Made by a program: the position numbers and the translations under genes. From Roseibium sp. Sym1 (GTDB lineage Bacteria; Pseudomonadota; Alphaproteobacteria; Rhizobiales; Stappiaceae), in assembly GCF_027359675.1 (NCBI RefSeq), contig NZ_CP114786.1:4500501-4564500 (forward strand): DNA of 64,000 bases, in the 5' to 3' direction. Positions within the stretch are counted from its first letter, which is position 1. Each line of letters opens with the position of its first letter. Below, piece by piece: positions 54,416 through 62,613 of the stretch. The notes under the pieces were generated by a model. It had not been told where the DNA came from. It worked only from the letters and a program-made list of their open reading frames with translations, and searched no databases.

Positions 54416-55435
54416 ATGTCCGCGATAGAACAGAAACAAGTGACCGCCGACGAGGCGGGCATGCGCCTCGACCGTTGGTTCAAGACCCATTATCCGGGGC
54501 TCGGCTTCGGCCGCCTGCAGAAGCTGCTGCGCACCGGGCAGGTCCGGGTGGACGGCAAGCGCGCGGAGAGCAACACGCGCATCGCCAAGGGCCAGACGAT
54601 CCGTATTCCGCCGCTCGGCGTCGAGTTGCCGGCGGACGACAAGAAGAACGCAAGGCCGAAATCGACCAAGCTGATTGCCGACGACCGCAAGGCCATCGAG
54701 GACATGCTGCTGTTCGAGGACAGCCAGGTGATGGTGCTGAACAAGCCCGCCGGCCTCGCTGTCCAGGGCGGGTCCGGCCTGAAGCGGCACCTCGACGGCA
54801 TGCTGGACGCCTTTACCGACCGCAAAGGCAACAAGCCGCGCCTGGTGCACCGGCTCGACAGGGAAACCTCCGGCATCATCCTGGTCGCGCGCACACGCCA
54901 GGCGGCGCAAGAACTGACCAAGGCGTTCCGCCACCGCAACACGCAAAAGATCTACTGGGCGATCCTCGCCGGTGTTCCCAAGCCGTTCCAGGGTCGGATT
55001 TCGACCTTCCTGGCCCGCAACGAGGGCGAGGAGCGCATGCAGGTTGCCCGTCAGGGCGACGACGATGCCCAGCACGCCGTGTCGCTTTATTCGGTGTTTG
55101 AAAAATCCGGCCAGAAACTGTCCTGGGTGACGATGAAGCCGGTCACCGGGCGCACGCACCAGCTGAGGGCCCACGCCGCCCATATCGGTCACCCGATCAT
55201 CGGCGACGACAAGTATTTCAACATCGAGAACTGGGAGCTGCCGGGCGGCATCCAGAACCGGCTGCACCTGCTTGCGCGCCGGATCGTGATCCCGCATCCC
55301 TCCGGCCACGGCCAGATCGACGTTTCCGCGCCGCTGCCGCCGCATATGCAGCAGACCTGGAACCTTCTTGGTTTCGACGCCACGGATTACGATCCGGAGG
55401 TCGACGACCCGGACGATTCGCTCAACAGGCGCTGA
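54416..55435 (+). CDS. rluC: Large-subunit pseudouridine synthase, RluC/RluD family
   Basis: From ATG 54416 the protein has 339 residues; an earlier in-frame start would add 24 poorly conserved residues. An N-terminal S4 domain (about 10-70, MRLDRWFKTHYPGLGFGRLQ) binds RNA. The catalytic domain holds HRLDRETSG with Asp148. VTGRTHQLRAHAAHIGHPII is the second RluA-type motif. It makes pseudouridines in 23S rRNA. The crcB-rluC neighbourhood with HAD and ATP12 genes further on is common in this group. RluC versus RluD is not settled by sequence reading alone. Confidence 0.92.
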   Translation: MSAIEQKQVTADEAGMRLDRWFKTHYPGLGFGRLQKLLRTGQVRVDGKRAESNTRIAKGQTIRIPPLGVELPADDKKNARPKSTKLIADDRKAIEDMLLFEDSQVMVLNKPAGLAVQGGSGLKRHLDGMLDAFTDRKGNKPRLVHRLDRETSGIILVARTRQAAQELTKAFRHRNTQKIYWAILAGVPKPFQGRISTFLARNEGEERMQVARQGDDDAQHAVSLYSVFEKSGQKLSWVTMKPVTGRTHQLRAHAAHIGHPIIGDDKYFNIENWELPGGIQNRLHLLARRIVIPHPSGHGQIDVSAPLPPHMQQTWNLLGFDATDYDPEVDDPDDSLNRR

Positions 55436-55438
55436 CGG

Positions 55439-55945
55439 CTAACTCGGGTCCCGATGGATTTCGAGGTTGAAACCCTCGTTTTCCGCCGGACGCTGGAAAT
55501 GGGCGCTGATCCGCTCGAACTGCTCTTCGGTCACGGAGAATTCGTGTGCGCCCGCGGCGTTGCGCTGTCGCAGCCTTGCCTTGCAGACGGCGTCCGGAAT
55601 GTCGAGCACGTGGAGCACGTGTTCGCAGCCTGCCTGCTCAACGAGGTCCCTCATCCAGGCTCTGGCGTCCATCGTGTTGGCCTGGAAATCGAGCACGACG
55701 GACGTGCCGTTCTTCAGAAGCGCGACGACGTGCGGCGCAATCGCCTGTTTCAAGCGGCCGGAATATTCGACGTAATCCTTGAGTGTGTGCATGTCTTTGC
55801 CAAAAAGGCTGGAGAGCCAGGCGTCTTCACGCAGGAGAACGGTGTTGGGTCCGGCTGCAAGCCGGTCGGCCAGTGTCGACTTGCCGGAGGCGACCTTGCC
55901 GCAGAGAAGGTGAAGCGTAGGGGACATTGACGGGGACACCGGCAT
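55439..55945 (-). CDS. P-loop kinase-like ATPase
   Basis: The 168-residue protein has a Walker A GKVASGKST near its N-terminus and a lid-like region RLRQRNAAGAHEFSVTEEQF, as in small AAA-family kinases of the zeta-toxin or chloramphenicol-phosphotransferase type. VVLDFQANTMDARAW is a likely Walker B strand and base. The substrate is unknown. The start may be 55945 or 55927. It lies 25 bases after the 56-residue membrane gene and its stop is three bases from the convergent rluC stop. There is no antitoxin-like neighbour. Confidence 0.75.
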   Translation of the reverse strand: MPVSPSMSPTLHLLCGKVASGKSTLADRLAAGPNTVLLREDAWLSSLFGKDMHTLKDYVEYSGRLKQAIAPHVVALLKNGTSVVLDFQANTMDARAWMRDLVEQAGCEHVLHVLDIPDAVCKARLRQRNAAGAHEFSVTEEQFERISAHFQRPAENEGFNLEIHRDPS

Positions 55946-55970
55946 AGGAGGCTGGCTGGTCGAACCGGGC

Positions 55971-56141
55971 CTAAAGCCCCTGGAACAGGGCGGTCAGGAC
56001 CACAGAGGCAAAGGTGACAACAACAACGCCGGCAACGAGCTTCCAGGCGTCCTTGCGCCGTTTCAGACCCGGCCAGCCGAGCGGCTTGATCACCTGGATC
56101 GCGGCGACCAAGAACAGAAAGAAAGCGAGAATCTTGGTCAA
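55971..56141 (-). CDS. 56-residue membrane protein, unframed small gene
   Basis: A TTG start at 56141, six bases after GGAG, opens 56 codons. The product has two hydrophobic helices (KILAFFLFLVAAIQVI and LVAGVVVVTFASVVLTALF) separated by the basic loop KPLGWPGLKRRKDAW. That architecture predicts a two-span inner-membrane protein with the basic loop inside. It lies between the tlde1/DUF2778 gene (74 bases upstream) and the kinase-like gene (25 bases downstream), all on the minus strand, so it is likely one operon. I recall similar small proteins in rhizobia but no function. Confidence 0.7.
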   Translation of the reverse strand: MTKILAFFLFLVAAIQVIKPLGWPGLKRRKDAWKLVAGVVVVTFASVVLTALFQGL

Positions 56142-56215
56142 GGCGGGCTCCGGCGGGGCAGGGGAAGGCGTCTACCCGTCGGGCATAGCCAATCCGGCGT
56201 CCCGCCGCAAGCCGG

Positions 56216-57436
56216 TCAGGCGCCCGCGCCGCGCTCCAGCATGGCCATGTAGGTCGGCAGCTTGTTCATGGACGGAACCACGATCAGCGTCTTGACCTTG
56301 CCGCGTTTGAAGGCGTTGAGGAACTTGTTGTAGTCCTTGAAGGCAACGCAGCCGTGAGAGCCGATCGAACGGCGCAGCAGACGGGTGTGGGTCAGCATGC
56401 CGTCGCGGCCCTTCATGGCGGCGCGGTCCATCGGCAGCATGCGGATGGCCTCGACGCCGTGGAAACGCCGTTCGCGCATGCGCAGCCGGTAGACATTCGG
56501 CGGGGTCGGGCCGAGGTTCTTCACATAGGCGTATTTGGGATTGTCCATCCGGTGGCCGATGCCGGAATGCGCTTCCAGCTTGGTGCCGTCCGGCATGTGA
56601 ACCGTGGCTGCGCTTACGTCATAGATGGCAATCTTGCTGCCGGGGCCGGGAATGCCCTTGGATCCGCCAAAGAGTTTTCCGAGACCGCCAAAGACGCCGT
56701 CCTCGTCGTCTTCCGGGTTGCCCGGGCGCGCATAGGCAAGAACAGGCGAGGCGTCTTCGGGTTCGGCGGACCGTCTGGTGGCCGTTGCCGGTTTGGAGCG
56801 GACCGGCGGTTCGGGCTTGAGATCCGGTGTCGGCGGTACGATTGCGCCCGGCTTGGCCGGCACAGTGGTCGCAAGGCTCGCGACGACGACCGGTGCCGGC
56901 TTGGCGACAATATCCGCGGCGGCTTGCGCAGAAGTGCCGGCAGTCTGCAAGGCTGCGACGGTGACGGTTGTCTGGGCTGCCACGGTGCGCGCCCGGGCGG
57001 CCAGAAGGGTGCGGGCGAGTTTCAGCCTGGCAAGCTTGGCGGCGAGAGCGGTCTTGGCTGCCTGCTGGGCCCGAGCCTGCCTTGCAGCTGCCTTGGCCTG
57101 AGCGTCACGCAGGTTGAGGGTAGCCTTTGCCGCCATGTTGTTGCGCCGAGGCAGGTAGGCAACGCCAAGGCTGGCGGAGATGCCGGCGCCCGATGCCGTT
57201 TTCGCTGAAAGAGCAAGCGGACCGGCAGGATCTACTTGCGACAGCGTCAGGGCCCGCTCTTCGGTCTTGTCCGCGGACAAATGTACCGGCGAGATGGACG
57301 TGCCCAACCCGGCGATCGTCGCTGCGAAACCTGAGATGAGTAGGGTTGCCCCCGCGAGCACCGCATAAAAGGTCCGGCCGCCTTTTCCGGAAGTCCTGTG
57401 CCCGTTGCGGCCCGTGTCCCGTTGTTTCCCTAGCAT
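56216..57436 (-). CDS. Membrane-anchored tlde1/DUF2778 L,D-transpeptidase-like protein
   Basis: The 406-residue protein has a cytoplasmic start, one membrane helix (about 24-45), and an Ala/Lys/Pro-rich stalk to about 260. The C-terminal tlde1/DUF2778 domain carries the catalytic SHGC motif in RRSIGSHGCVAFKDYNKFLN, with HSGIGH earlier. Such domains act on peptidoglycan stem peptides; some family members are toxins exported by type VI systems, but this one is anchored and has no immunity or VgrG neighbour. AAGGGTGG precedes the ATG. The upstream gap holds a CtrA box, suggesting cell-cycle control. Confidence 0.82.
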   Translation of the reverse strand: MLGKQRDTGRNGHRTSGKGGRTFYAVLAGATLLISGFAATIAGLGTSISPVHLSADKTEERALTLSQVDPAGPLALSAKTASGAGISASLGVAYLPRRNNMAAKATLNLRDAQAKAAARQARAQQAAKTALAAKLARLKLARTLLAARARTVAAQTTVTVAALQTAGTSAQAAADIVAKPAPVVVASLATTVPAKPGAIVPPTPDLKPEPPVRSKPATATRRSAEPEDASPVLAYARPGNPEDDEDGVFGGLGKLFGGSKGIPGPGSKIAIYDVSAATVHMPDGTKLEAHSGIGHRMDNPKYAYVKNLGPTPPNVYRLRMRERRFHGVEAIRMLPMDRAAMKGRDGMLTHTRLLRRSIGSHGCVAFKDYNKFLNAFKRGKVKTLIVVPSMNKLPTYMAMLERGAGA

Positions 57437-57851
57437 TCAGACAAACCACCCTTGCGCGCGGCCTCACATGGCCGCGTGTTTCAATCCGTATGTTTTGGTG
57501 ACAAGCTTGCCCCAAACGATCGTGCCCACCCGCACTCATGATTATCATCGGTTAAGGTAACCAGTGCGTTTAGAAACGTGGTTAACCAAACCTGAAGCGC
57601 CGGATCGTAAGACCGTTTCCCAAGATAAAGAGGCAATTTTCGGGCGCCCGTCCAAAATAGGGGATATCCAAAGTTTGGCGGTTAATTGAGGGTTAACATG
57701 GGAAGACTTTGCCTATTGGTAAAATTACTGGGTTCCAGGCAGACTTTCGTGACTAACCCTGCGTCGTGCGTCGGTGCATGCCGATGCACCTTGACGCTTG
57801 GACGAAAACCCGGCACATGCGGGCCGCAACAGCCCCATGAACAGGCCTTCC
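57437..57851. other. A+T-rich divergent gap
   Basis: About 415 bases separate the divergent tlde1-like and HAD genes. No gene is supported. It holds TTAA motifs at 57552-57555 and 57582-57585 and a full CtrA box at 57682-57696, and it stands out from its GC-rich surroundings. Confidence 0.6.
57682..57696. promoter_or_regulatory. Perfect CtrA box TTAA-N7-TTAA
   Basis: TTAATTGAGGGTTAA matches the CtrA consensus exactly, including the 7-base spacing. CtrA is the alphaproteobacterial cell-cycle regulator. The site lies about 246 bases upstream of the tlde1-like start and 156 upstream of the HAD start, so either or both may be targets. Confidence 0.65.
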
Positions 57852-58532
57852 ATGTATCTGATCCTATTTGACGTCGACGGCACGCTGGTGGACAGCCAGA
57901 ACACCATCCTGCACGGATTGCAGGTCGGGTTTGACGCTGTCGGGCTTGCGATGCCGGACCGGGAAACAGCCCTGTCGATTGTCGGGCGATCGCTTGAGGA
58001 AGCCTTTTTCGACCTGGTCGGGCCGTCCCATCTGGACAAGGTACCGGCCATGGCGGCTGCGTACAGGCAGTCGAAGATCGCAAGGCGGGAACAGGGACTG
58101 GATCTGGATCCGCTTTATCCGGGCGCGCGTGAAACGATTGAGCGGTTGCACCAACGTGACGACCTGCTTCTGGGCATTGCTACAGGCAAGGCGATGCGAG
58201 GCGTTCGGCACATGCTGGACAAGCATGACCTTCACGGTCGTTTCATCACCATCCAGACGGCGGACACGTCGCCGTCGAAACCCCATCCGGACATGGTCCT
58301 GAAGGCCATGGCGGAAACCGGGGCGGACCCGGACCGGACACTGATGGTCGGCGACACCGGTTTTGACATGGCCATGGCCAAGGCGGCCGGCGCGCATGCG
58401 CTCGGCGTCACCTGGGGCTATCATGACCAGTCCCGGCTGGTGGAAGGCGGTGCAGATCGGATCATCGACGAGTTTGATCGTCTCGATCATGCGCTTTCTG
58501 AAATATTGAAATTCGACAAGGAAACAATCTGA
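57852..58532 (+). CDS. HAD-superfamily phosphatase
   Basis: From ATG 57852, after AGG, the product has 226 residues and begins MYLILFDVDGTLVDSQ, with the nucleophilic and acid/base Asp pair. GIATGKAMRGV is motif II, SKPHPDM motif III Lys and VGDTGFDMAMAKAAG motif IV. It looks like a phosphoglycolate-phosphatase-type enzyme with a helical cap. An ATG at 57837 would add five residues. Its stop overlaps the ATP12 start by one base (TGATG), the conserved HAD-ATP12 pair. Confidence 0.88.
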   Translation: MYLILFDVDGTLVDSQNTILHGLQVGFDAVGLAMPDRETALSIVGRSLEEAFFDLVGPSHLDKVPAMAAAYRQSKIARREQGLDLDPLYPGARETIERLHQRDDLLLGIATGKAMRGVRHMLDKHDLHGRFITIQTADTSPSKPHPDMVLKAMAETGADPDRTLMVGDTGFDMAMAKAAGAHALGVTWGYHDQSRLVEGGADRIIDEFDRLDHALSEILKFDKETI

Positions 58533-59305
58533 TGCGCGATTTTCTTGAAGCGGCACAGGAAGAAGCGGCAAAAGATCCCGAGCAGCGCGCGCGCGAACTC
58601 TCGAAGCGCGAATTGCCCAAGCGTTTCTACAAGGCTGCCACGCATGTTGCCGCCGATGGTGGCTATGCCATTCATCTGGATGGCCGGCCGGTCAAGACCC
58701 CGGGCAAGGCTCTTCTGCTCCTGCCCAGCGAGGCGCTCGGTGCCGCCGTTGCCGCAGAGTGGGAAGCGCAGGAAAAGGAAATCAACCCGGCGAACATGCC
58801 GCTGACCCGGATCGCCAATTCGGCCCAGGACGCCGTCAGTATCCGCTTCGATGAGGTCGCCGACGACGTCACCAGGTTTGCCGGCAATGATGCGCTTTGC
58901 TACCGCGCCGACGATCCGGAGACCCTGGTCGAGACCCAGCGGCGGTTGTGGGATCCGGTGGTCGACTGGGCCGGCGGGTTGCTCGGCGGCCGGTTCGTGC
59001 TGATCGAGGGGCTGATCCATGCCCCGCAACCGGACGCGCTCCTGGCGGCCTATCGCGGCCGCATTGCGGGTGAAACGCCATTGCGGCTGGCGGCGCTGCA
59101 CACGGCGACCAGCCTGACCGGCTCCGCGCTGCTGGCGCTGGCGCTCAAGGAAAACCGTCTCGACCCGGACGCCGTCTGGAAAGCGGCTCACGTGGAAGAG
59201 GATTTCAACATCGAGCGCTGGGGCGAAGACGCCGAAGCCGCCCAGATCCGCGCCTACAAACGCAAGGAACTCGACGCGGCGGCCCTGATCTTGCGGGAAG
59301 GGTAA
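58532..59305 (+). CDS. ATP12 family chaperone for F1-ATPase assembly
   Basis: The 257-residue protein matches ATP12, which in mitochondria escorts the F1 alpha subunit into the complex. The marks are the core LDGRPVKTPGKALLLLPSEA, ALAVAAEWEAQ-like helix (here AAVAAEWEAQEKEI), and AEEDFNIERWGEDAEA near the end (here VEEDFNIERWGED). It overlaps the HAD gene by one base. In alphaproteobacteria its client is presumed to be the same alpha subunit. Confidence 0.9.
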   Translation: MRDFLEAAQEEAAKDPEQRARELSKRELPKRFYKAATHVAADGGYAIHLDGRPVKTPGKALLLLPSEALGAAVAAEWEAQEKEINPANMPLTRIANSAQDAVSIRFDEVADDVTRFAGNDALCYRADDPETLVETQRRLWDPVVDWAGGLLGGRFVLIEGLIHAPQPDALLAAYRGRIAGETPLRLAALHTATSLTGSALLALALKENRLDPDAVWKAAHVEEDFNIERWGEDAEAAQIRAYKRKELDAAALILREG

Positions 59306-59459
59306 GGAGCGCTTGGGCCAGAGTGTCTTAAGCGTTGTTTCCCGGAAGTATGAAGAGTCTTGGGTCCGCTGAGTTCACGAAACCTCGTCATTTGATCACT
59401 TCATCTACGTCGCGGGCGAGCTGATTCTTTGGTTTGGAAGTTTTCAAGAGCATCCTTTC

Positions 59460-60884
59460 TCACCCAAGATAGAACGTGGTTGCCATCAGGAAGAAGATGA
59501 GCACGCCGAGGACGTCGTTGGACGAGGTGATGAAGACGCCGATGGCCATGGCGGGGTCGATGCCGATCTTGTCGAGGAGGATGGGCACGGTGGCGCCGAC
59601 CATGGCGGCGAGGGTGGTCACGCAGAGAAGCGACAGGGACGTGGCAAGGGCAAGCCGTGCCGGATCCTCCAGCGGCACCACAAGCGATGCTCCGAGAACC
59701 AGGCAGCCCAGGATCGTGCCGGCGACGGTGCCGTTGCAGAGCGCCGCGAACAGCTCCTTCATCAGCCTGTAGACGATGTCACTGGTCCACAATGCGCCGG
59801 TCGCGATGCCCTGGACGGCCACGGCAGAGGCCTGCAGGCCGGCATTTCCGGCCATGGACATGGTGACCGGAATGAAGGCCGCCAGGATCGCGGCTTCTGC
59901 GAGCTGGTCCTCGTAGGAACCGACGACCGTGGCGGCCACGCTGGCGCCGACAAGGCCGGCCAGCAGCCAGGGCAGGCGCCTTTTGACAATTCTCAGCACC
60001 GTGTCGTCCGAGCGCGATTCCGCCGACACGCCGCTCATCAGCAGCATGTCCTCGTTGGCCTCGTCAGAGGCGATCCGGGTCAGTTGCTTCGGGGTGACAC
60101 GTCCGATCAGATACCCTTCCGGGCTGACCACGGGCACGGTGCGCATGTCGCGCTTGCGTGCCAGGCGCAGCACCTCCTCCTGGTCGGTGTCGCCGGAGAC
60201 GGTGAGCACGTCGCGGTTCATGATGTCGCGCAGCGGCGTGTCGGCGGGCGCCAGCAGCAGCCGGCCAACCTCCACGGTTCCGGTCAGCTTGCCTTCGTCA
60301 TCGGTGACATAGACTGTGAAGATCTTGCGGATACGGTCCGCTTCCGCGCGCATCTGGGCCACGGCCTCGCCGGTGGTGCAGTGTTCCGGCAAGGCAACGA
60401 ACTTACGCGCCATTACCCGGCCTGCCGTATCGTCGGCGTAACCGCCACGCGTGCCGATTTCGTCGATATCCTCCAAGCGGGAGATCAGTTCATGGGCGAC
60501 GTCGTCCGGAAACTCGTTCAGGATCTCGACGGCGTCTTCCGGATCCAGCCCGTCCAGAATGTCGTGGAACTGCTCAAGCGTGGATTCTTCCATCAGAAGG
60601 GAGCGGAATTCCGGACGCAGTTCTGCGACAACCTTGATCGACGGGTTGGCCGGCAGCCACTGGAACAGCTTGCGGGCGTGTTTCAGGCGCAGCCGTGTGA
60701 GCAGCTGCATGACGTCGACAGGGTCCCAGCGTTTGAGCAGCTCGACAATAGGGCCGCGCTTGTCGGCCTTGATCATTTCGCGGACCGCATGGATCGCGGC
60801 GTCGTTCTCTTGAAGTGGTTCCTGTGCGGGTTCCCGGGTCCAGGAAACGTCTTCGAGGTCTGCGACGGCGCTGGACTGGTTCAT
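59460..60884 (-). CDS. mgtE: Magnesium transporter MgtE
   Basis: The 474-residue protein has the MgtE plan: an N-terminal superhelix (about 35-145, LDGLDPEDAVEILNEFPDD), two CBS domains (about 150-275) that sense cytoplasmic magnesium, a plug helix, and a five-span channel (about 300-474). ATVVGSYEDQLAEAAILAAF and MSMAGNAGLQASAVAVQGIA are pore signatures. It may also pass other divalent metals. It lies 78 bases after the Anbu gene on the same strand, perhaps by chance. Confidence 0.95.
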   Translation of the reverse strand: MNQSSAVADLEDVSWTREPAQEPLQENDAAIHAVREMIKADKRGPIVELLKRWDPVDVMQLLTRLRLKHARKLFQWLPANPSIKVVAELRPEFRSLLMEESTLEQFHDILDGLDPEDAVEILNEFPDDVAHELISRLEDIDEIGTRGGYADDTAGRVMARKFVALPEHCTTGEAVAQMRAEADRIRKIFTVYVTDDEGKLTGTVEVGRLLLAPADTPLRDIMNRDVLTVSGDTDQEEVLRLARKRDMRTVPVVSPEGYLIGRVTPKQLTRIASDEANEDMLLMSGVSAESRSDDTVLRIVKRRLPWLLAGLVGASVAATVVGSYEDQLAEAAILAAFIPVTMSMAGNAGLQASAVAVQGIATGALWTSDIVYRLMKELFAALCNGTVAGTILGCLVLGASLVVPLEDPARLALATSLSLLCVTTLAAMVGATVPILLDKIGIDPAMAIGVFITSSNDVLGVLIFFLMATTFYLG

Positions 60885-60962
60885 TGGGTCTCATTCTCCG
60901 GACGGGGCCGGACTGCTTCTAATGCCCGAATGTGACGGTGCGCTGACAGGGCCGCGCTGGCG

Positions 60963-61694
60963 TCACACCTCGAATTCCTCGATCTCGGCGAAGGCCTGAC
61001 GGAGCTTGTCGGACCAGCCGCGGGAGAGTTTCTGGAAATAGGGATCGTCCTGTTCGATCCGCACCTGGCGGTCGGTGGAGAAGGTGTCGGTGTTGTAGAG
61101 CAGCATGTCGATCGGCATGCCGACCGAAAGGTTGGAACGCAGGGTGCTGTCGAAGGACAGGAGCACCAGCTTGGCGGCCTCGCCGAGACGCATGTCGGAG
61201 CGCGTGACCCGGTCCAGAATGGGCTTGCCGTATTTGTGCTCGCCGATCTGCAGAAACGGTGTGTCCTCGCAGACCTCGATGAAGTTGCCGGCTGCGTAGA
61301 TCTGGAAGAGCCGCGGTTCCTCGCCCTTGATCTGCCCGCCCAGAATGAAGGTGACGAAGAAATTGTCGGCGCTGGCCGCAAGCGCTTCACCGTCGATCGC
61401 CTTGACCTCGCGCACGGCGCTGCCGACCAGGCGGGCGACCTGGAACATGGTCTTGGCGGTCATCAGGGTCGCACGTTCGGAATCTGCAGTGCCTATGTGT
61501 TCGGTGAGCAGCGAAATGACGGCCTGCGTGACAGCCAGGTTGCCGGCAGACAGCAGCGTGATCACCCGGTCACCGGGCTCTTCCCAGACATGCAGCTTCT
61601 TGTAGACGGAGACATTGTCGACACCCGCATTGGTGCGGGTGTCCGCGGCGAACACTAGTCCGCGGTCCAGTTTCAAGCCGACGCAATAGGTCAT
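60963..61694 (-). CDS. Anbu proteasome-type peptidase
   Basis: From ATG 61694, with AAGGG upstream, the product has 243 residues. Removing Met exposes Thr as the N-terminal nucleophile (TYCVGLKLDRGLVFAADTRT), and a start two codons earlier would bury it. With Thr as 1, Asp17 and a Lys at 32 (VYKKLH) supply the proteasome-type site. Anbu is an ancestral beta-subunit relative forming open helical rings. Upstream on the strand are transglutaminase-like, alpha-E and ATP-grasp genes, the set predicted to make a peptide. Anbu likely cleaves that product or a tagged protein, which is inference. Confidence 0.9.
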   Translation of the reverse strand: MTYCVGLKLDRGLVFAADTRTNAGVDNVSVYKKLHVWEEPGDRVITLLSAGNLAVTQAVISLLTEHIGTADSERATLMTAKTMFQVARLVGSAVREVKAIDGEALAASADNFFVTFILGGQIKGEEPRLFQIYAAGNFIEVCEDTPFLQIGEHKYGKPILDRVTRSDMRLGEAAKLVLLSFDSTLRSNLSVGMPIDMLLYNTDTFSTDRQVRIEQDDPYFQKLSRGWSDKLRQAFAEIEEFEV

Positions 61695-61767
61695 TCTCAA
61701 GCCCTTCAGGCAAGGTCACGCAAAAGTCTGTCGGGGAACAACCGGCTCCGGCGTCCGGAATGGACGT

Positions 61768-62589
61768 TCACTGCTGTTGCTGCTGAAACGCGGCCTGCAC
61801 CACGTCCACTTCAACCTGCAGGTTTTCCTCCAGCCCGCCAAAACGGATCCCCCTGATCGGGGCAGCAGAACGGGAATCAAGGCCAACCGTCAAGCGAATA
61901 TAGCGATCTGTCGGACACATAGTGTTGGATATGTCAAATCCGGTCCATCCAAGACCGTTGATCATCACTTCCGCCCAGGCGTGGTGCGCCTCGGAGGCCT
62001 GTTCATCCTCCAGCAGCAGATAGCCCGAGACATAGCGGGCAGGAATGCCGAGGGAGCGGGCGGCGGCGATGAAGATATGCGCGTGGTCCTGGCAGACGCC
62101 TTCGCCGGCCGCCAGGACGGATGTCGCCGGGGCATGGGTTTCCGTTACGCCGGTCTTGTAATCGACCTTGTCGCGGATCGCGTGCATGAGTGCGTGAAAG
62201 CCGGCGATCTTGTCGTGACTTTCCGCGTGGGCCGCCAATTTGCGGATCGCCTGGTTTGCCTGGGTCAGCGGGGTCACGCGGGTGTAAAGCCGCGGTGGGG
62301 CCCCGGCGTCGGGCTCAAAACCGAGCACGCCGCTCGTGTCGGTGGTGTCGACGATGCCTGTGGCGGTGATTTCAACGTCCTCAACCGGTTCGCTGCGGGA
62401 CACCATGTGAACCTGGTTGCCGAAAGCGTCCTTGTAGGTGGTGGCGCGTTCGATGCCCGGCGCTTCGATGGACCAGTCGACGATCGTCTGGGCGGGCCCG
62501 TTTTCCGGGGTCAGCCGCAACTGCTGCATGGCGTTGGCCAGGGGGGTCTCGTAGCGGTAGCGGGTGGTGTGTCGGACGGTCAGTCGCAT
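61768..62589 (-). CDS. Transglutaminase-like cysteine peptidase domain protein
   Basis: The 273-residue protein has an N-terminal beta domain starting MRLTVRHTTRYRYETPLANA and a transglutaminase core with Cys166 (GEGVCQDHAH), His203 (EAHHAWAEV) and Asp219 (GWTGFDISN). Prokaryotic members often hydrolyse amide bonds rather than cross-link. The chain ends in a five-Gln run. It begins 24 bases after the alpha-E stop and ends 73 before Anbu, so it belongs to the same operon. Confidence 0.9.
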   Translation of the reverse strand: MRLTVRHTTRYRYETPLANAMQQLRLTPENGPAQTIVDWSIEAPGIERATTYKDAFGNQVHMVSRSEPVEDVEITATGIVDTTDTSGVLGFEPDAGAPPRLYTRVTPLTQANQAIRKLAAHAESHDKIAGFHALMHAIRDKVDYKTGVTETHAPATSVLAAGEGVCQDHAHIFIAAARSLGIPARYVSGYLLLEDEQASEAHHAWAEVMINGLGWTGFDISNTMCPTDRYIRLTVGLDSRSAAPIRGIRFGGLEENLQVEVDVVQAAFQQQQQ

Positions 62590-62613
62590 ATGGCACCGGG
62601 TCGGGTTGAAAGG

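Noticed and set aside
55439..55945. Toxin-antitoxin locus based on the zeta-like kinase
   Set aside because: No antitoxin-like gene is adjacent; the neighbour is a two-span membrane protein.
56216..57436. Type VI secretion effector
   Set aside because: The tlde1-type domain occurs in such effectors, but this protein has an N-terminal membrane anchor and no VgrG, PAAR, Eag or immunity gene nearby.
59306..59459. Possible terminator or small RNA between ATP12 and mgtE
   Set aside because: No stable hairpin with a T run could be found by eye.
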